From an uncultured Prevotella sp. (lineage in GTDB: Bacteria > Bacteroidota > Bacteroidia > Bacteroidales > Bacteroidaceae), in the NCBI RefSeq assembly GCF_946407605.1, contig NZ_CAMJOS010000005.1, forward strand, positions 79,762 to 143,761: a stretch of DNA of 64,000 nucleotides. The letters are read 5' to 3'. How positions within the stretch are numbered: the stretch's first letter is position 1; the number at the start of each line of letters is the position of its first letter. Shown here one piece after another: positions 18,839-27,694 of the stretch. The position numbers and the translations under genes were made by a program. Under the pieces are notes generated by a model. That model was not told where the DNA came from and did not search any database. It worked only from the letters and a program-made list of their open reading frames with translations.

Positions 18839-19921
18839 ATGAAGAGACTATTGTTCCTGATGATGATAACGCTGGCAGCAGGTACTGTAACTGCCCAGCC
18901 TAAGAAGAGCCGCGTACAGCAGGCTCAGCAAGCACCGTCGAAAACGACGCAGCAGAAAACAACGCAGAAGACTCAGGCTGGTCAGAAGAGTGCAGATGGC
19001 ATGACACGCCGTATGCAACTCAGCTACCCTGTGGCTATCGACATGCCTGAGGATGTGGTGTGGCGTCGTGATATCTATCGTGAAATCGACTTGCACGAAG
19101 ATGCTAATGCTGGTCTGTACTACCCCGTGCAGCCCCAAGGCAAGCAGATGAACCTGTTTACCTATATCTTCAAGTTGGCGCAGAACGGCTATATCAATAT
19201 CTACGAGTATTCGGTGGCTAACGACGGCAATGATGACTTCTCTGATGCTGCAAAGGTCAATCTGAAGACCGTGCTTGATAACTTCCATATTTTCTATGAG
19301 GAGAAGAATGGAAAGATACAGATTGACAACAGTGATATTCCATCGTCGGAGGTGACAAAGTATTACCTCAAGGAGAGTGCTTATTATGACCAAGCCAACT
19401 CTTCGTTCCGCATCAAGCCGTTGGCTCTCTGTCCTATTATGATGCGTGAAGATGATTTTGGCGGTGAGGCTACGAAATATCCTCTGTTCTGGGTGAAGTA
19501 TGCCGATCTGGAGCCCTATCTGAGCCGTCAGACGGTGATGACATCGGATGTGAACAATGCCGCTGTTATGTCGATGGATGACTTCTTTACACTTAATAAG
19601 TACAAGGGAAAGATTTACAAGACCACCAATATGCTGGGCAAGACCCTGGCACAAATTGCTGGTGGCGACTCAATCAAATATACGAAAGAGCAACAGCGTA
19701 TTGAGGCAGAACTGGAGGCTTTCAAGAATAATATCTTTGGAGATAAAGCAAAACGTGATTCACTGGATAGCATTGCCAATACCGATCCTAAGTTGCTGAA
19801 GGAACAGGCTAAACAGCAGAAACGACAGAGTCGAACCAAGACGACGAAGGTCAAGAGTAGCGCTTCGTCAGGAGGCGGATCATCGGCACCACGAGTGTCG
19901 GTACGTCGTGAACGGCATTAG
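18839..19921 (+). CDS. porN: Type IX secretion ring protein PorN/GldN
   Basis: A 360-residue periplasmic protein that binds PorK to build the ring under the outer membrane. It has a signal peptide (MKRLLFLMMITLAAGTVTAQ) and a Gln/Lys/Thr-rich linker (about 21-55). The conserved domain contains VVWRRDIYREIDLHEDANAG, YPVQPQGKQMNLFTYIFKL, IRPLALCPIMMREDD (as seen here RIKPLALCP), FWVKYADLEPYL and VMSMDDFFTLNKYKGKIYK. The C-terminus is a basic, Ser/Gly-rich tail. It is the last gene of the porPKLMN set. Confidence 0.96.
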   Translation: MKRLLFLMMITLAAGTVTAQPKKSRVQQAQQAPSKTTQQKTTQKTQAGQKSADGMTRRMQLSYPVAIDMPEDVVWRRDIYREIDLHEDANAGLYYPVQPQGKQMNLFTYIFKLAQNGYINIYEYSVANDGNDDFSDAAKVNLKTVLDNFHIFYEEKNGKIQIDNSDIPSSEVTKYYLKESAYYDQANSSFRIKPLALCPIMMREDDFGGEATKYPLFWVKYADLEPYLSRQTVMTSDVNNAAVMSMDDFFTLNKYKGKIYKTTNMLGKTLAQIAGGDSIKYTKEQQRIEAELEAFKNNIFGDKAKRDSLDSIANTDPKLLKEQAKQQKRQSRTKTTKVKSSASSGGGSSAPRVSVRRERH

Positions 19922-19935
19922 AATAATAAAAGCAA

Positions 19936-20574
19936 ATGATAAGAAGGAGCACTTTTATAGTACTCAGTATTGCGATGATGGCGTGGCTTTGGGCTGTGCC
20001 ATCATCGTCGCAAAGTATATCCTTTGGAGTGAGGGGTGGTCTGAATATCATGCAGATGGAATTCGATGATGATATTTTCGACAATTCCAACAGGGCAGGC
20101 TTCTTCGTTGGTCCCACGGTGGTGTTCTCACTACCTGCACCTGGATTCAGCATCGATGTGTCTGGACTCTACGACCAGCGCTATCTGAAGGTGGAAGACC
20201 AGAAACTGAAACAAGAGTCCGTCACCTTTCCGGCCCATATGAGGATGGGTGCCAGCATCCCGAGCTTTGGTAGTTTGTTTCTTTTCCTTGGTCCGCAACT
20301 CTCATTTAATATCGGAGCCGCTACCTTTCATTGGGAGGATGCTGAGCAAAATGCTAAGCACTTCATGTTACAGGACACAAAGGTCAGTGTGGATCTCGGC
20401 ATAGGTGCTTCCATCGGCAATCAGCTTGAGGTAATGATAAACTATAACATCCCGATAGGCAAAACGGCAGATATGTCGTGGAATGCGTATGACTACCAGA
20501 CGGCGAAATATGTGATGAACACCGCAAAGACTACGGCAAATGCCTGGATGTTGTCTGCTGCCTACCTCTTCTAA
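19936..20574 (+). CDS. Small outer-membrane beta-barrel protein
   Basis: A 212-residue exported protein with a signal peptide (IVLSIAMMAWLWAVPSSSQS) and amphipathic beta-strands starting ISFGVRGGLNIMQMEF and ending AWMLSAAYLF with a C-terminal Phe. This is the pattern of eight-stranded porin-family barrels (OMP_b-brl_2 / PorT-like in Bacteroidetes). It lies 14 bases after porN and probably shares its transcript, which suggests a role linked to type IX secretion. That link is inferred from position only. Confidence 0.8.
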   Translation: MIRRSTFIVLSIAMMAWLWAVPSSSQSISFGVRGGLNIMQMEFDDDIFDNSNRAGFFVGPTVVFSLPAPGFSIDVSGLYDQRYLKVEDQKLKQESVTFPAHMRMGASIPSFGSLFLFLGPQLSFNIGAATFHWEDAEQNAKHFMLQDTKVSVDLGIGASIGNQLEVMINYNIPIGKTADMSWNAYDYQTAKYVMNTAKTTANAWMLSAAYLF

Positions 20575-20586
20575 TGATTCTGAACA

Positions 20587-22848
20587 ATGAGTTACGCCGA
20601 CATCATATTACCAGTACCGCTCGACGGCTGTTTCACTTATACCATCCCTGAGGAGATGCAGGGCAGGGTAGGTGAGGGTATGCGTGTGGTGGTGCCCTTC
20701 GGACGTAACAAACAGTATGTCGGCATCGTGGCGCGACTGCATGACGAGAAACCACAAGGCTATCAGGTGAAGCCTCTGGCAGAGGTGCTGGATGCACAAC
20801 CCATACTGCTTCCAGGACAGCTGAAGTTCTGGCAGTGGATAGCCGACTATTACATGTCGCCCATTGGGGAGGTGTATAAGGCAGCCCTGCCTGCTGGGTT
20901 AAAGGCAGAGGAGGGTTATAAGCCACGTACAGAGACCTTCATCCGACTGACGCCCAACTATCGCAATGAGCCTACGCTCCATGTAGCTCTGAACATGCTG
21001 GCCCGTGCCCCCAAGCAACAGGAGGCGTTTATCGCCTATTTGTCGCTCTCACGCTGGGATACCATTGATGGCGACACATGTCGAGAACCAGTGCTAGAGA
21101 TTACCCGTGAGGAGCTGTTAAATGTCTCGGAGAGTAGTCTCACCATCATCAACCAACTGGTGAAACGTGGGTTCCTCGAGACTTACGAGGTGGAGGTGGG
21201 ACGCCTGAACCAGGGTGGAGAGGCGCACCCCGATCGCATCAAACCGCTGAGTAAGGCGCAGCAGGATGCCTATAACCAGATTCTTTTCTCTTTTTTGAAA
21301 AAGCAGGTGACACTGTTGCAGGGTGTCACATCCAGCGGAAAGACAGAAATATATATCCATCTTATCCAGAAGGAACTGGATGAACACCGTCAGGTACTCT
21401 TCCTGATGCCTGAGATTGCGCTGACGATACAGATGATGCAACGCCTACAGCGGGTCTTCGGCAAACGCTTAGGTATCTATCACTCGAAATACAGCGATGC
21501 CGAGCGTGTTGAGATATGGCAGAAGCAACTCTCCAAGAATCCATATGATGTCATTCTTGGTGCCCGTTCTGCTGTGTTCCTGCCATTTCAACGCTTAGGT
21601 CTCGTCATCGTGGATGAGGAACACGAGACATCGTACAAACAGCAGGATCCCATGCCTCGCTATCATGCCCGTTCAGCAGCTATTATGCTGGGGGCAAAGA
21701 CGCTTCTCGGCACAGCGACACCTTCTCTCGAATCTTATTATAATGCCAAGACGGGCAAATACGGACTGGTGACGCTGACAGAACGTTATCAAGGTATCGA
21801 GTTGCCTGAGATACAGGTAGTGGATACTCGTGATTTGCAAAGCCGCAAAATGATGAGCGGCCCATTCTCACCAGTACTGTTGTCGCATGTCCGTAAGGCT
21901 TTGCAGCAGAGTGAGCAGGCCATCCTCTTCCAAAACCGACGAGGATGGGCTCCGATGATTGAGTGCAAACAATGTGGATGGGTTCCTCGATGTGAGCATT
22001 GTGATGTCAGCTTGACGTTCCATCGCTCAATGAACCAGCTCACCTGTCATTATTGTGGCATGACCTATCAGGTGCCTACCGTGTGTCCGGCCTGTGGCAG
22101 CAAGGAATTACAGGGGCGTGGCTATGGCACGGAGAAGATAGAAGACCATATCCGTGAAATATTCCCAGAGGCTCGTGTGGCTCGTATGGACCTTGACACC
22201 ACCCGAACCCGTAATGCTTATGAACGACTTATCACCGACTTCTCGGCAGTCCGCACCAATCTGTTGATTGGTACCCAGATGATTAGCAAAGGCCTGGACT
22301 TCGACAAAGTCAGCGTTGTCGGCATATTAGATGCTGATAGGATGCTCAACCAGCCCGACTTCCGAGCCTATGAACATGCGTTTATGATGATGGCGCAGGT
22401 GAGTGGCAGAGCAGGTCGTAAGGGGCACCGTGGACAGGTGTTCCTACAGACGAAGAGTCCCGACCTACCGCTGATATCGCAAGTAGTACATAATGACTAT
22501 GAGGGCTTTGCACGTACCCAGCTCGAAGAACGGCAGATATTCCATTATCCACCATATTATCGTCTGATATATGTATATCTGAAGCATACGAAGGACGAGG
22601 TGGTCAATACCGCTGGCATCGAACTTGGAACCCGTCTGCGTCAATGGTTTGGTGGACGTGTGCTGGGACCAGACAAACCCTCTGTGTCGCGAGTGAAGAC
22701 GCTAAGCATCCGTAAGTTGGTACTGAAGCTGGAGATGGGAATCGACATGCCCAAGGTCCGCCAATATTTAGCGCTTGCCCAGCAACAGATGCTGCAAGAC
22801 AAGCGCTATGCTTCGTTGCAGGTCTATTACGATGTAGACCCGCTGTAG
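20587..22848 (+). CDS. priA: Primosomal replication restart helicase PriA
   Basis: A 753-residue superfamily 2 DNA helicase that recognises abandoned replication forks and reloads the replisome. The N-terminal 3'-DNA-binding domain begins YADIILPVPLDGCFTYTIPE. Walker A is GVTSSGKTEIYIHLI, motif II is VDEEHETSYKQ, and motif III is LLGTATPSLES. The zinc cluster reads CKQCGWVPRCEHC, then CHYCG and CPACGS. The helicase C-terminal motifs GTQMISKGLDFDKV and AQVSGRAGR are intact. It starts 12 bases after the barrel gene and converges on the HerA-like gene. Confidence 0.97.
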   Translation: MSYADIILPVPLDGCFTYTIPEEMQGRVGEGMRVVVPFGRNKQYVGIVARLHDEKPQGYQVKPLAEVLDAQPILLPGQLKFWQWIADYYMSPIGEVYKAALPAGLKAEEGYKPRTETFIRLTPNYRNEPTLHVALNMLARAPKQQEAFIAYLSLSRWDTIDGDTCREPVLEITREELLNVSESSLTIINQLVKRGFLETYEVEVGRLNQGGEAHPDRIKPLSKAQQDAYNQILFSFLKKQVTLLQGVTSSGKTEIYIHLIQKELDEHRQVLFLMPEIALTIQMMQRLQRVFGKRLGIYHSKYSDAERVEIWQKQLSKNPYDVILGARSAVFLPFQRLGLVIVDEEHETSYKQQDPMPRYHARSAAIMLGAKTLLGTATPSLESYYNAKTGKYGLVTLTERYQGIELPEIQVVDTRDLQSRKMMSGPFSPVLLSHVRKALQQSEQAILFQNRRGWAPMIECKQCGWVPRCEHCDVSLTFHRSMNQLTCHYCGMTYQVPTVCPACGSKELQGRGYGTEKIEDHIREIFPEARVARMDLDTTRTRNAYERLITDFSAVRTNLLIGTQMISKGLDFDKVSVVGILDADRMLNQPDFRAYEHAFMMMAQVSGRAGRKGHRGQVFLQTKSPDLPLISQVVHNDYEGFARTQLEERQIFHYPPYYRLIYVYLKHTKDEVVNTAGIELGTRLRQWFGGRVLGPDKPSVSRVKTLSIRKLVLKLEMGIDMPKVRQYLALAQQQMLQDKRYASLQVYYDVDPL

Positions 22849-22857
22849 AATCACATC

Positions 22858-24420
22858 TTATTTTATGAGGTTACCCAGAATGTCGCGTGTCAGTTCCTTT
22901 GTGATGGTGCGTGTGGCAGCGCTGGTGGCATTCTTGACCACACGTTCCTTGGCCGACTTCCTGCTTTTGGTCTTCTTGCCCGACACCTTATCGCTGGCCC
23001 ATGTGCCCAGCAGGGCAGCAAAGGTAGAGGTGATGGCGGTGAGAACAGCCTTCCACACTTTACTCATAATGCCAGGCTTTTTCTTTTCTTCTTTTTCTGG
23101 TTCTTCCTCACTTTCTGAAACTTCCGGTACGTTTTCAGCCGTTTCCTTCATTAGTATCTCGTAGGCACTCTCGCGGTCTACCATTTGGTCGTACTTGCCA
23201 TAGATACGGCTCTGCTTGATGATGTCCAGGCGCTGCCCTTCGGTAATGGCACCAATCTGCGACAGCGGGAACAGTATCTTGGCACGCTCCACCATGTTGG
23301 GTGCACCTTTCTCATCGAGGAAGCTCACCAACGCCTCACCAGTCTCCAGATTCATGATGGCCTCATCGGTTTTGAAGGCAGGGTTGGGACGGAACGTATC
23401 GGCGGCGGTCTTTACGGCTTTCTGGTCTTTTGGAGTATAGGCTCGCAGAGCATGCTGCACACGGTTGCCGAGTTGTCCGAGGATACTATCGGGGATGTCG
23501 GTAGGGCTCTGGGTGATGAAATAGATGCCTACGCCTTTCGAACGAATCAGGCGGATGACCTGTTCTATCTTGTCGAGCAGGGCCTTCGAGGTGTCGTTAA
23601 ACAGCATGTGAGCCTCGTCGAAGAAGAATACCAGCTTCGGCAGTGGCAAGTCGCCTACCTCGGGTAGGGTGGAATAGAGCTCAGAGAGTAGCCACAGCAG
23701 GAATGTTGAGTAGAGCTTGGGCTGCATCATCAACTTGTCGGCAGCCAGCACATTCATGATGCCCTTGCCGCCTTCTGTCTGCATCAGGTCGAAGATGTCG
23801 AACGACGGCTCACCAAAGAACTTATCGGCACCTTGCGCCTCCAACTGCAGCAGGGCACGCTGGATGGCGCCTACCGATGCCGACGACACATTACCATATT
23901 GCGAGGTATACTCCTTGGCGTGCTGCGACACATAGTCGAGCATCGACCGCAGGTCCTTCAGGTCAAGAATCAGCAGACCGCGTTCATCGGCCACACGGAA
24001 CACAATGTTCAGCACGCCGTCCTGTGTCTCGTTCAGTCCCAGCAGGCGCGACAGCAATTGCGGTCCCATCTGACTGACGGTGGCACGCATGGGGTGTCCC
24101 TGCTCGCCATAGACGTCGAAGAATCTTACAGGGCAAGGCTGGAACTCGGGATTCTCAATGCCAAACTCCGGCAGTCGCTTCTCGATGAAGCCGCTCATCT
24201 TTCCAGCTTGCGAGATGCCGGAGAGGTCGCCCTTCATGTCGGCCATGAAGCAGGGCACACCTGCCTGACAGAACGACTCGGCAATCACCTGCAGCGTAAC
24301 GGTCTTACCAGTACCTGTGGCTCCCGCAATCAGTCCGTGGCGGTTGGCCATCTTTCCTACGATGCTCAAGGCACCATTCTCGCAATGGGCCACATACAGC
24401 CCTCGTTCTTTGTCAAACAT
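22858..24420 (-). CDS. HerA/YjgR-type ATPase (DUF853)
   Basis: A 520-residue P-loop ATPase of the HerA/FtsK superfamily, YjgR subgroup, predicted to act as a hexameric DNA or peptide pump. Walker A is [14 protein letters not shown] (about residues 32-45), followed by [13 protein letters not shown], and Walker B is [14 protein letters not shown]. The sensor/arginine region includes [28 protein letters not shown], which is family-specific. The C-terminal 100 residues are charged ([19 protein letters not shown]), then a short hydrophobic helix and a basic tail. The biological role of YjgR proteins is not settled. Confidence 0.9.
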   Translation of the reverse strand: MFDKERGLYVAHCENGALSIVGKMANRHGLIAGATGTGKTVTLQVIAESFCQAGVPCFMADMKGDLSGISQAGKMSGFIEKRLPEFGIENPEFQPCPVRFFDVYGEQGHPMRATVSQMGPQLLSRLLGLNETQDGVLNIVFRVADERGLLILDLKDLRSMLDYVSQHAKEYTSQYGNVSSASVGAIQRALLQLEAQGADKFFGEPSFDIFDLMQTEGGKGIMNVLAADKLMMQPKLYSTFLLWLLSELYSTLPEVGDLPLPKLVFFFDEAHMLFNDTSKALLDKIEQVIRLIRSKGVGIYFITQSPTDIPDSILGQLGNRVQHALRAYTPKDQKAVKTAADTFRPNPAFKTDEAIMNLETGEALVSFLDEKGAPNMVERAKILFPLSQIGAITEGQRLDIIKQSRIYGKYDQMVDRESAYEILMKETAENVPEVSESEEEPEKEEKKKPGIMSKVWKAVLTAITSTFAALLGTWASDKVSGKKTKSRKSAKERVVKNATSAATRTITKELTRDILGNLIK

Positions 24421-24437
24421 AGCTCTTGTCTGTATTT

Positions 24438-25445
24438 TTATTTAAAAAGAGAATACTCCTTCACATCCCAAGCCAGGGCACTGGCACCTAAAACGTCGCG
24501 CTCACCTTCTTTCAGGATAGAGACAAGAATTCTCGTGCTGTGCTTAATATTGTGGAAGACATGTTCCTCAAACGACTTCTTCATGGGCTTCAGCAACCAT
24601 TTGCCAGCCAGCGTCAGGTCGCCGGTAAGGATAAAGGCTTCGGGGTTCAGCACAGAGGCATAGTTGGCCAATCCCAGTCCCAACAGGTCGCCAGTACGGC
24701 GCAAGGCCTCGATGGCTAGCTCGTCGCCATTGTCACAATATTGTGAAATCATACCGATAGTCAGATGATTCAGGTCTGTTGGCATGGTGGTGGTCATGCC
24801 TTCTGACAAAAGCTCTTGGATGGTGGTGATCAGGCCCTTGTCAGAGCAATAGGTTTCTAAGCAACCCTTATTGCCACAGCCGCATTGACGGCCATTGACT
24901 CTGATGCAGGTGTGACCCAGCTCGCCGGCAAAACCCTGTGCGCCGAGGTGGGGCTGACCATTGGAATAGAAGCAGCTGCCCAGTCCGCCGTGACTCATCG
25001 ATACTACCACAAAGTCTTTCATGCCGTGGGCACTGCCGTAGGCTTTCTCTCCGAGTGCGGTGATGTGTGCATCGTTAGCCAGTGCCACTGCCATTCCCAC
25101 TCTGTCGCGCAGCATCGCAGCCAGAGGGATGACTCCCTTCCACGGTAAGTTGGCGGCATTCTCTATGCAGCCTGTCACCGAGCTGGCGCTGGGTGCGCTG
25201 ATGCCGATAGAACGGATAGAATCATATCCGCCGTTCTCTTCCGAGAGGGTGAGCAGCTTGTCAGCCAGTGTGGATACATATTCATTGACATCGGAATAGA
25301 GCGATGTATCGAAATAATCCTGCGCCACAATCTCTCCCCTAATGTCCACGATACCATAAGTGGTCTTGTCCAGTCGGATGTCAATACCAATGACGCGGGT
25401 TTTTATTTTGTCAATAGTTTCATCGTTTGTTTCCATGTTTATCAT
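24438..25445 (-). CDS. ROK family sugar kinase / regulator
   Basis: A 335-residue ROK-family protein with an ATPase/actin-like fold. Visible are the phosphate-1 loop [20 protein letters not shown], the catalytic-type region [31 protein letters not shown], the ExGH metal site GELGHTCI and the zinc motif [10 protein letters not shown]. There is no N-terminal helix-turn-helix, so it is more likely a sugar kinase (glucokinase-like) than a NagC-type repressor. The N-terminal extension of about 15 residues has a second possible start, METNDETID, at 25436. The substrate is not determined. Confidence 0.88.
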   Translation of the reverse strand: MINMETNDETIDKIKTRVIGIDIRLDKTTYGIVDIRGEIVAQDYFDTSLYSDVNEYVSTLADKLLTLSEENGGYDSIRSIGISAPSASSVTGCIENAANLPWKGVIPLAAMLRDRVGMAVALANDAHITALGEKAYGSAHGMKDFVVVSMSHGGLGSCFYSNGQPHLGAQGFAGELGHTCIRVNGRQCGCGNKGCLETYCSDKGLITTIQELLSEGMTTTMPTDLNHLTIGMISQYCDNGDELAIEALRRTGDLLGLGLANYASVLNPEAFILTGDLTLAGKWLLKPMKKSFEEHVFHNIKHSTRILVSILKEGERDVLGASALAWDVKEYSLFK

Positions 25446-25479
25446 CTTTTTAGGTCTTTAATTTGTTCTTTCGAGATTA

Positions 25480-25510
25480 CAAAGGTAGTAAATTTATTTG
25501 AAATTACAAT
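25480..25510 (-). promoter_or_regulatory. Promoter of the ROK gene
   Basis: On the minus strand, ATTG (25507-25510, one mismatch to TTTG), 19 bases, then TACCTTTG (25480-25487). It diverges from the mdh promoter about 70 bases away. Confidence 0.65.
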
Positions 25511-25555
25511 CGAAATAGACATTTTTTTGCAAATTAACATTATTAAATACGCAAG

Positions 25556-25589
25556 TTTGATGTCAACTACTGCTTTTTTTGTAACTTTG
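25556..25589 (+). promoter_or_regulatory. Promoter of mdh
   Basis: TTTG (25556-25559), 22 bases, then TAACTTTG (25582-25589). The spacer is slightly longer than the 19-21 consensus. The A-rich leader (AAATTAAATCTAAAAAATTTAG) of about 30 nucleotides is typical of highly expressed Bacteroidetes genes. Confidence 0.7.
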
Positions 25590-25623
25590 CGCTCACAAAA
25601 TTAAATCTAAAAAATTTAGTATT

Positions 25624-26610
25624 ATGGCTTTTTTAACTGACGAGAAATTGGTAATTGTTGGTGCCGGCGGTATGATCGGTTCTAACATGGTTCAGAGTGT
25701 GTTGATGCTGGGTCTGACTCCCAACATCTGTTTGTATGATATCTATGAGCCCGGTGTTCATGGTGTGTATGACGAGATGTGCCACTGCGCCTTCCCAGGT
25801 GCAAACATCTCTTACACCGTTGATCCCAAGGAGGCTTTCACTGGTGCTAAGTACATCATCTCTTCTGGTGGCGCTCCCCGTAAGGAGGGAATGACCCGTG
25901 AGGATCTGCTGAAGGGCAACTGCCAGATTGCAGCTGACTTCGGTGAGAACATCAAGAAGTACTGCCCCGACGTGAAGCACGTGGTTGTGATCTTCAACCC
26001 CGCTGACGTAACGGCTCTGACAGCTCTGATTCACTCAGGTTTGAAGCCCAACCAGCTGACCTCTCTGGCAGCGCTCGACTCTACCCGTCTGCAGCAGCAG
26101 CTCGCTCAAGAGTTTGGCGTTCGTCAGGACAAGGTTACTAATGCTTACACCTATGGTGGTCACGGCGAGCAGATGGCCGTATTTGCCAGCAAGGCTCTCA
26201 TCGACGGCAAGCCCCTTTCTGAGCTTCCTCTCTCTGCCGAGCGTTGGGCTGAGATTAAGCACATGACCACTCAGGGTGGTAGCAACATCATCAAACTCCG
26301 TGGCCGCAGCTCATTCCAGAGCCCCGCTTATCAGGCTGTTAAGATGATCGAGGGTGCTATGGGTGGCGAGCCCTTCAAGTGGCCTGCAGGTTGCTATGTC
26401 AACGCTTATGGCTTCAAGAATGTGATGATGGCTATGCCTACCGTTATCGACAAGGATGGTGTTCACTTCACTCAGCCCGAGGGTACTGCTGAGGAGATGG
26501 CTGCTCTCCAGGCTTCTTACGAGCACCTGCAGAAGATGCGCGACGAGATCATCTCGCTGGGTATCATTCCTGCTGTTGAGGAGTGGGGCAAGGACAATGC
26601 CAACCTTTAA
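25624..26610 (+). CDS. mdh: Malate dehydrogenase
   Basis: A 328-residue cytoplasmic NAD-dependent malate dehydrogenase of the Bacteroides type, which reduces oxaloacetate to malate in the fumarate-forming branch. The Rossmann motif is IVGAGGMIGSNM and the dinucleotide Asp is in CLYDIYEPG. The substrate arginine loop is SSGGAPRKEGMTREDLL, followed by VIFNPADV, and the catalytic His is in YGGHGEQMAVF. Codon use is strongly biased (GCT, CCC, GGT, AAG), consistent with high expression. It stands alone between a divergent ROK gene and a convergent flavoprotein gene. Confidence 0.93.
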   Translation: MAFLTDEKLVIVGAGGMIGSNMVQSVLMLGLTPNICLYDIYEPGVHGVYDEMCHCAFPGANISYTVDPKEAFTGAKYIISSGGAPRKEGMTREDLLKGNCQIAADFGENIKKYCPDVKHVVVIFNPADVTALTALIHSGLKPNQLTSLAALDSTRLQQQLAQEFGVRQDKVTNAYTYGGHGEQMAVFASKALIDGKPLSELPLSAERWAEIKHMTTQGGSNIIKLRGRSSFQSPAYQAVKMIEGAMGGEPFKWPAGCYVNAYGFKNVMMAMPTVIDKDGVHFTQPEGTAEEMAALQASYEHLQKMRDEIISLGIIPAVEEWGKDNANL

Positions 26611-26631
26611 TAATAAATAAGGTATGAACAC

Positions 26632-26664
26632 AATAAAAGGTCGCGATTCTCGCGGCCTTTTATT
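26632..26664. terminator. Bidirectional terminator between mdh and flavoprotein gene
   Basis: AATAAAAGG (26632-26640) pairs with CCTTTTATT (26656-26664), and the inner CGCG arms (26642-26645 / 26651-26654) lengthen the stem to 14 pairs around ATTCT. It lies between two convergent genes. Confidence 0.88.
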
Positions 26665-26686
26665 ATTGTCTTTTCGTTCTCAATGC

Positions 26687-27694
26687 TTATCTTGCAGCGC
26701 GGTTGAAAGCCCAGGTGATGAGCTCCGGCACGTACTTACACAGAAACTTCAGCACCGTCAGTCCTAAGTCGTTATAGAAGATACGTGCAACGCGCTCTTC
26801 CATTTTCTTGTTGTCAAACACCTTCTTGTTGACAAACGCGAAGCTGGTGCCTGAGCTGATGGCGGTAGCTGCATGACTGGCTGTGAGGAAGGCGTAGTAC
26901 AGTCCCTCGAAAGTCAGACGGTTGGGGAAACCGCCTGCATCGCCAATCAGGATGATATTTCTGCGCAGTGGATAGTCGATGCTTTGGGGAATATAGGCAC
27001 CGAGGGCTTTCAGATCGGGACAGCCCATTTGGTTCAGCACTTTGCGGAATGTCTGTGGCGTGGTTCTCATGTCGCCGAAGCCCTGCACGTCGTAGCTCTC
27101 GTTGGGGAAGCTGTAGTAATAACCCTGCTGATAGAAACGCGACAGGTTGCCCACAATGGCGTTATCTTTCGACTTCGGTCCGTACTGCTCCATACACAGA
27201 ATGCCATGATCCGACTTGGGGTTCAGGTATCTCCTCACGCGGCTGTTGGCACCATCGGCACCCACCAGATACTTACAGGCTATCTGCCTACCCGACTTCA
27301 GAGTGACGATGACCTGTCCGTCTTTCTCCTCTATGGCTGTCAGCGCCTCGTTGATAAACTGTCCACCGTTCTTCTGATATTCTTCTAACAACTGCGCATC
27401 AAACTGCCTGCGCTTCACGATGCGAATCTCGCTGGCCATCTGGAAGTCGAGCACCTGCTCGCCCTCGATGCAGAGTTTCAGACGGTGTACGCTGTTATAG
27501 TCGTATCTGAACTGAGGCAGCAGTTGCGATAGCAACTTATACGAACGGGGTGTTAGTCCACCGCCACAGATTTTGTCGCGTGGAAAGGTGGCTCGGTCAA
27601 CGAGCACACAGTCAATATTCCTTTTTCTGAGAAGCAGGCCACACGTTGATCCCGCGGGGCCTGCTCCTATAATCACTACTGTTGTTTGTTCCAT
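26687..27694 (-). CDS. FAD-dependent oxidoreductase, geranylgeranyl reductase-like
   Basis: A 335-residue flavoprotein with an N-terminal dinucleotide-binding motif (VVIIGAGPAGSTCGLLLRK), the RDKICGGGLTPRS segment typical of geranylgeranyl-reductase-family enzymes, LVGADGANSRVRRYL and the second FAD motif NIILIGDAGGFPNRLTFEGLYYA. Family members reduce isoprenoid or other lipid double bonds or hydroxylate aromatics; the substrate here is unknown. MEQTTVV (27694) is preferred as start because it overlaps the upstream GH2 gene by 19 bases rather than 40. It is probably co-transcribed with the GH2 gene. Confidence 0.85.
   Translation of the reverse strand: MEQTTVVIIGAGPAGSTCGLLLRKRNIDCVLVDRATFPRDKICGGGLTPRSYKLLSQLLPQFRYDYNSVHRLKLCIEGEQVLDFQMASEIRIVKRRQFDAQLLEEYQKNGGQFINEALTAIEEKDGQVIVTLKSGRQIACKYLVGADGANSRVRRYLNPKSDHGILCMEQYGPKSKDNAIVGNLSRFYQQGYYYSFPNESYDVQGFGDMRTTPQTFRKVLNQMGCPDLKALGAYIPQSIDYPLRRNIILIGDAGGFPNRLTFEGLYYAFLTASHAATAISSGTSFAFVNKKVFDNKKMEERVARIFYNDLGLTVLKFLCKYVPELITWAFNRAAR

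Noticed and set aside
18848..19654. 268-codon minus-strand open frame opposite porN
   Set aside because: It is antisense to porN and without start context, promoter or recognisable domain.
23833..24663. 276-codon plus-strand open frame opposite the HerA-like and ROK genes
   Set aside because: It is antisense to two well-supported genes, has no family features, and arises from codon bias on the opposite strand.
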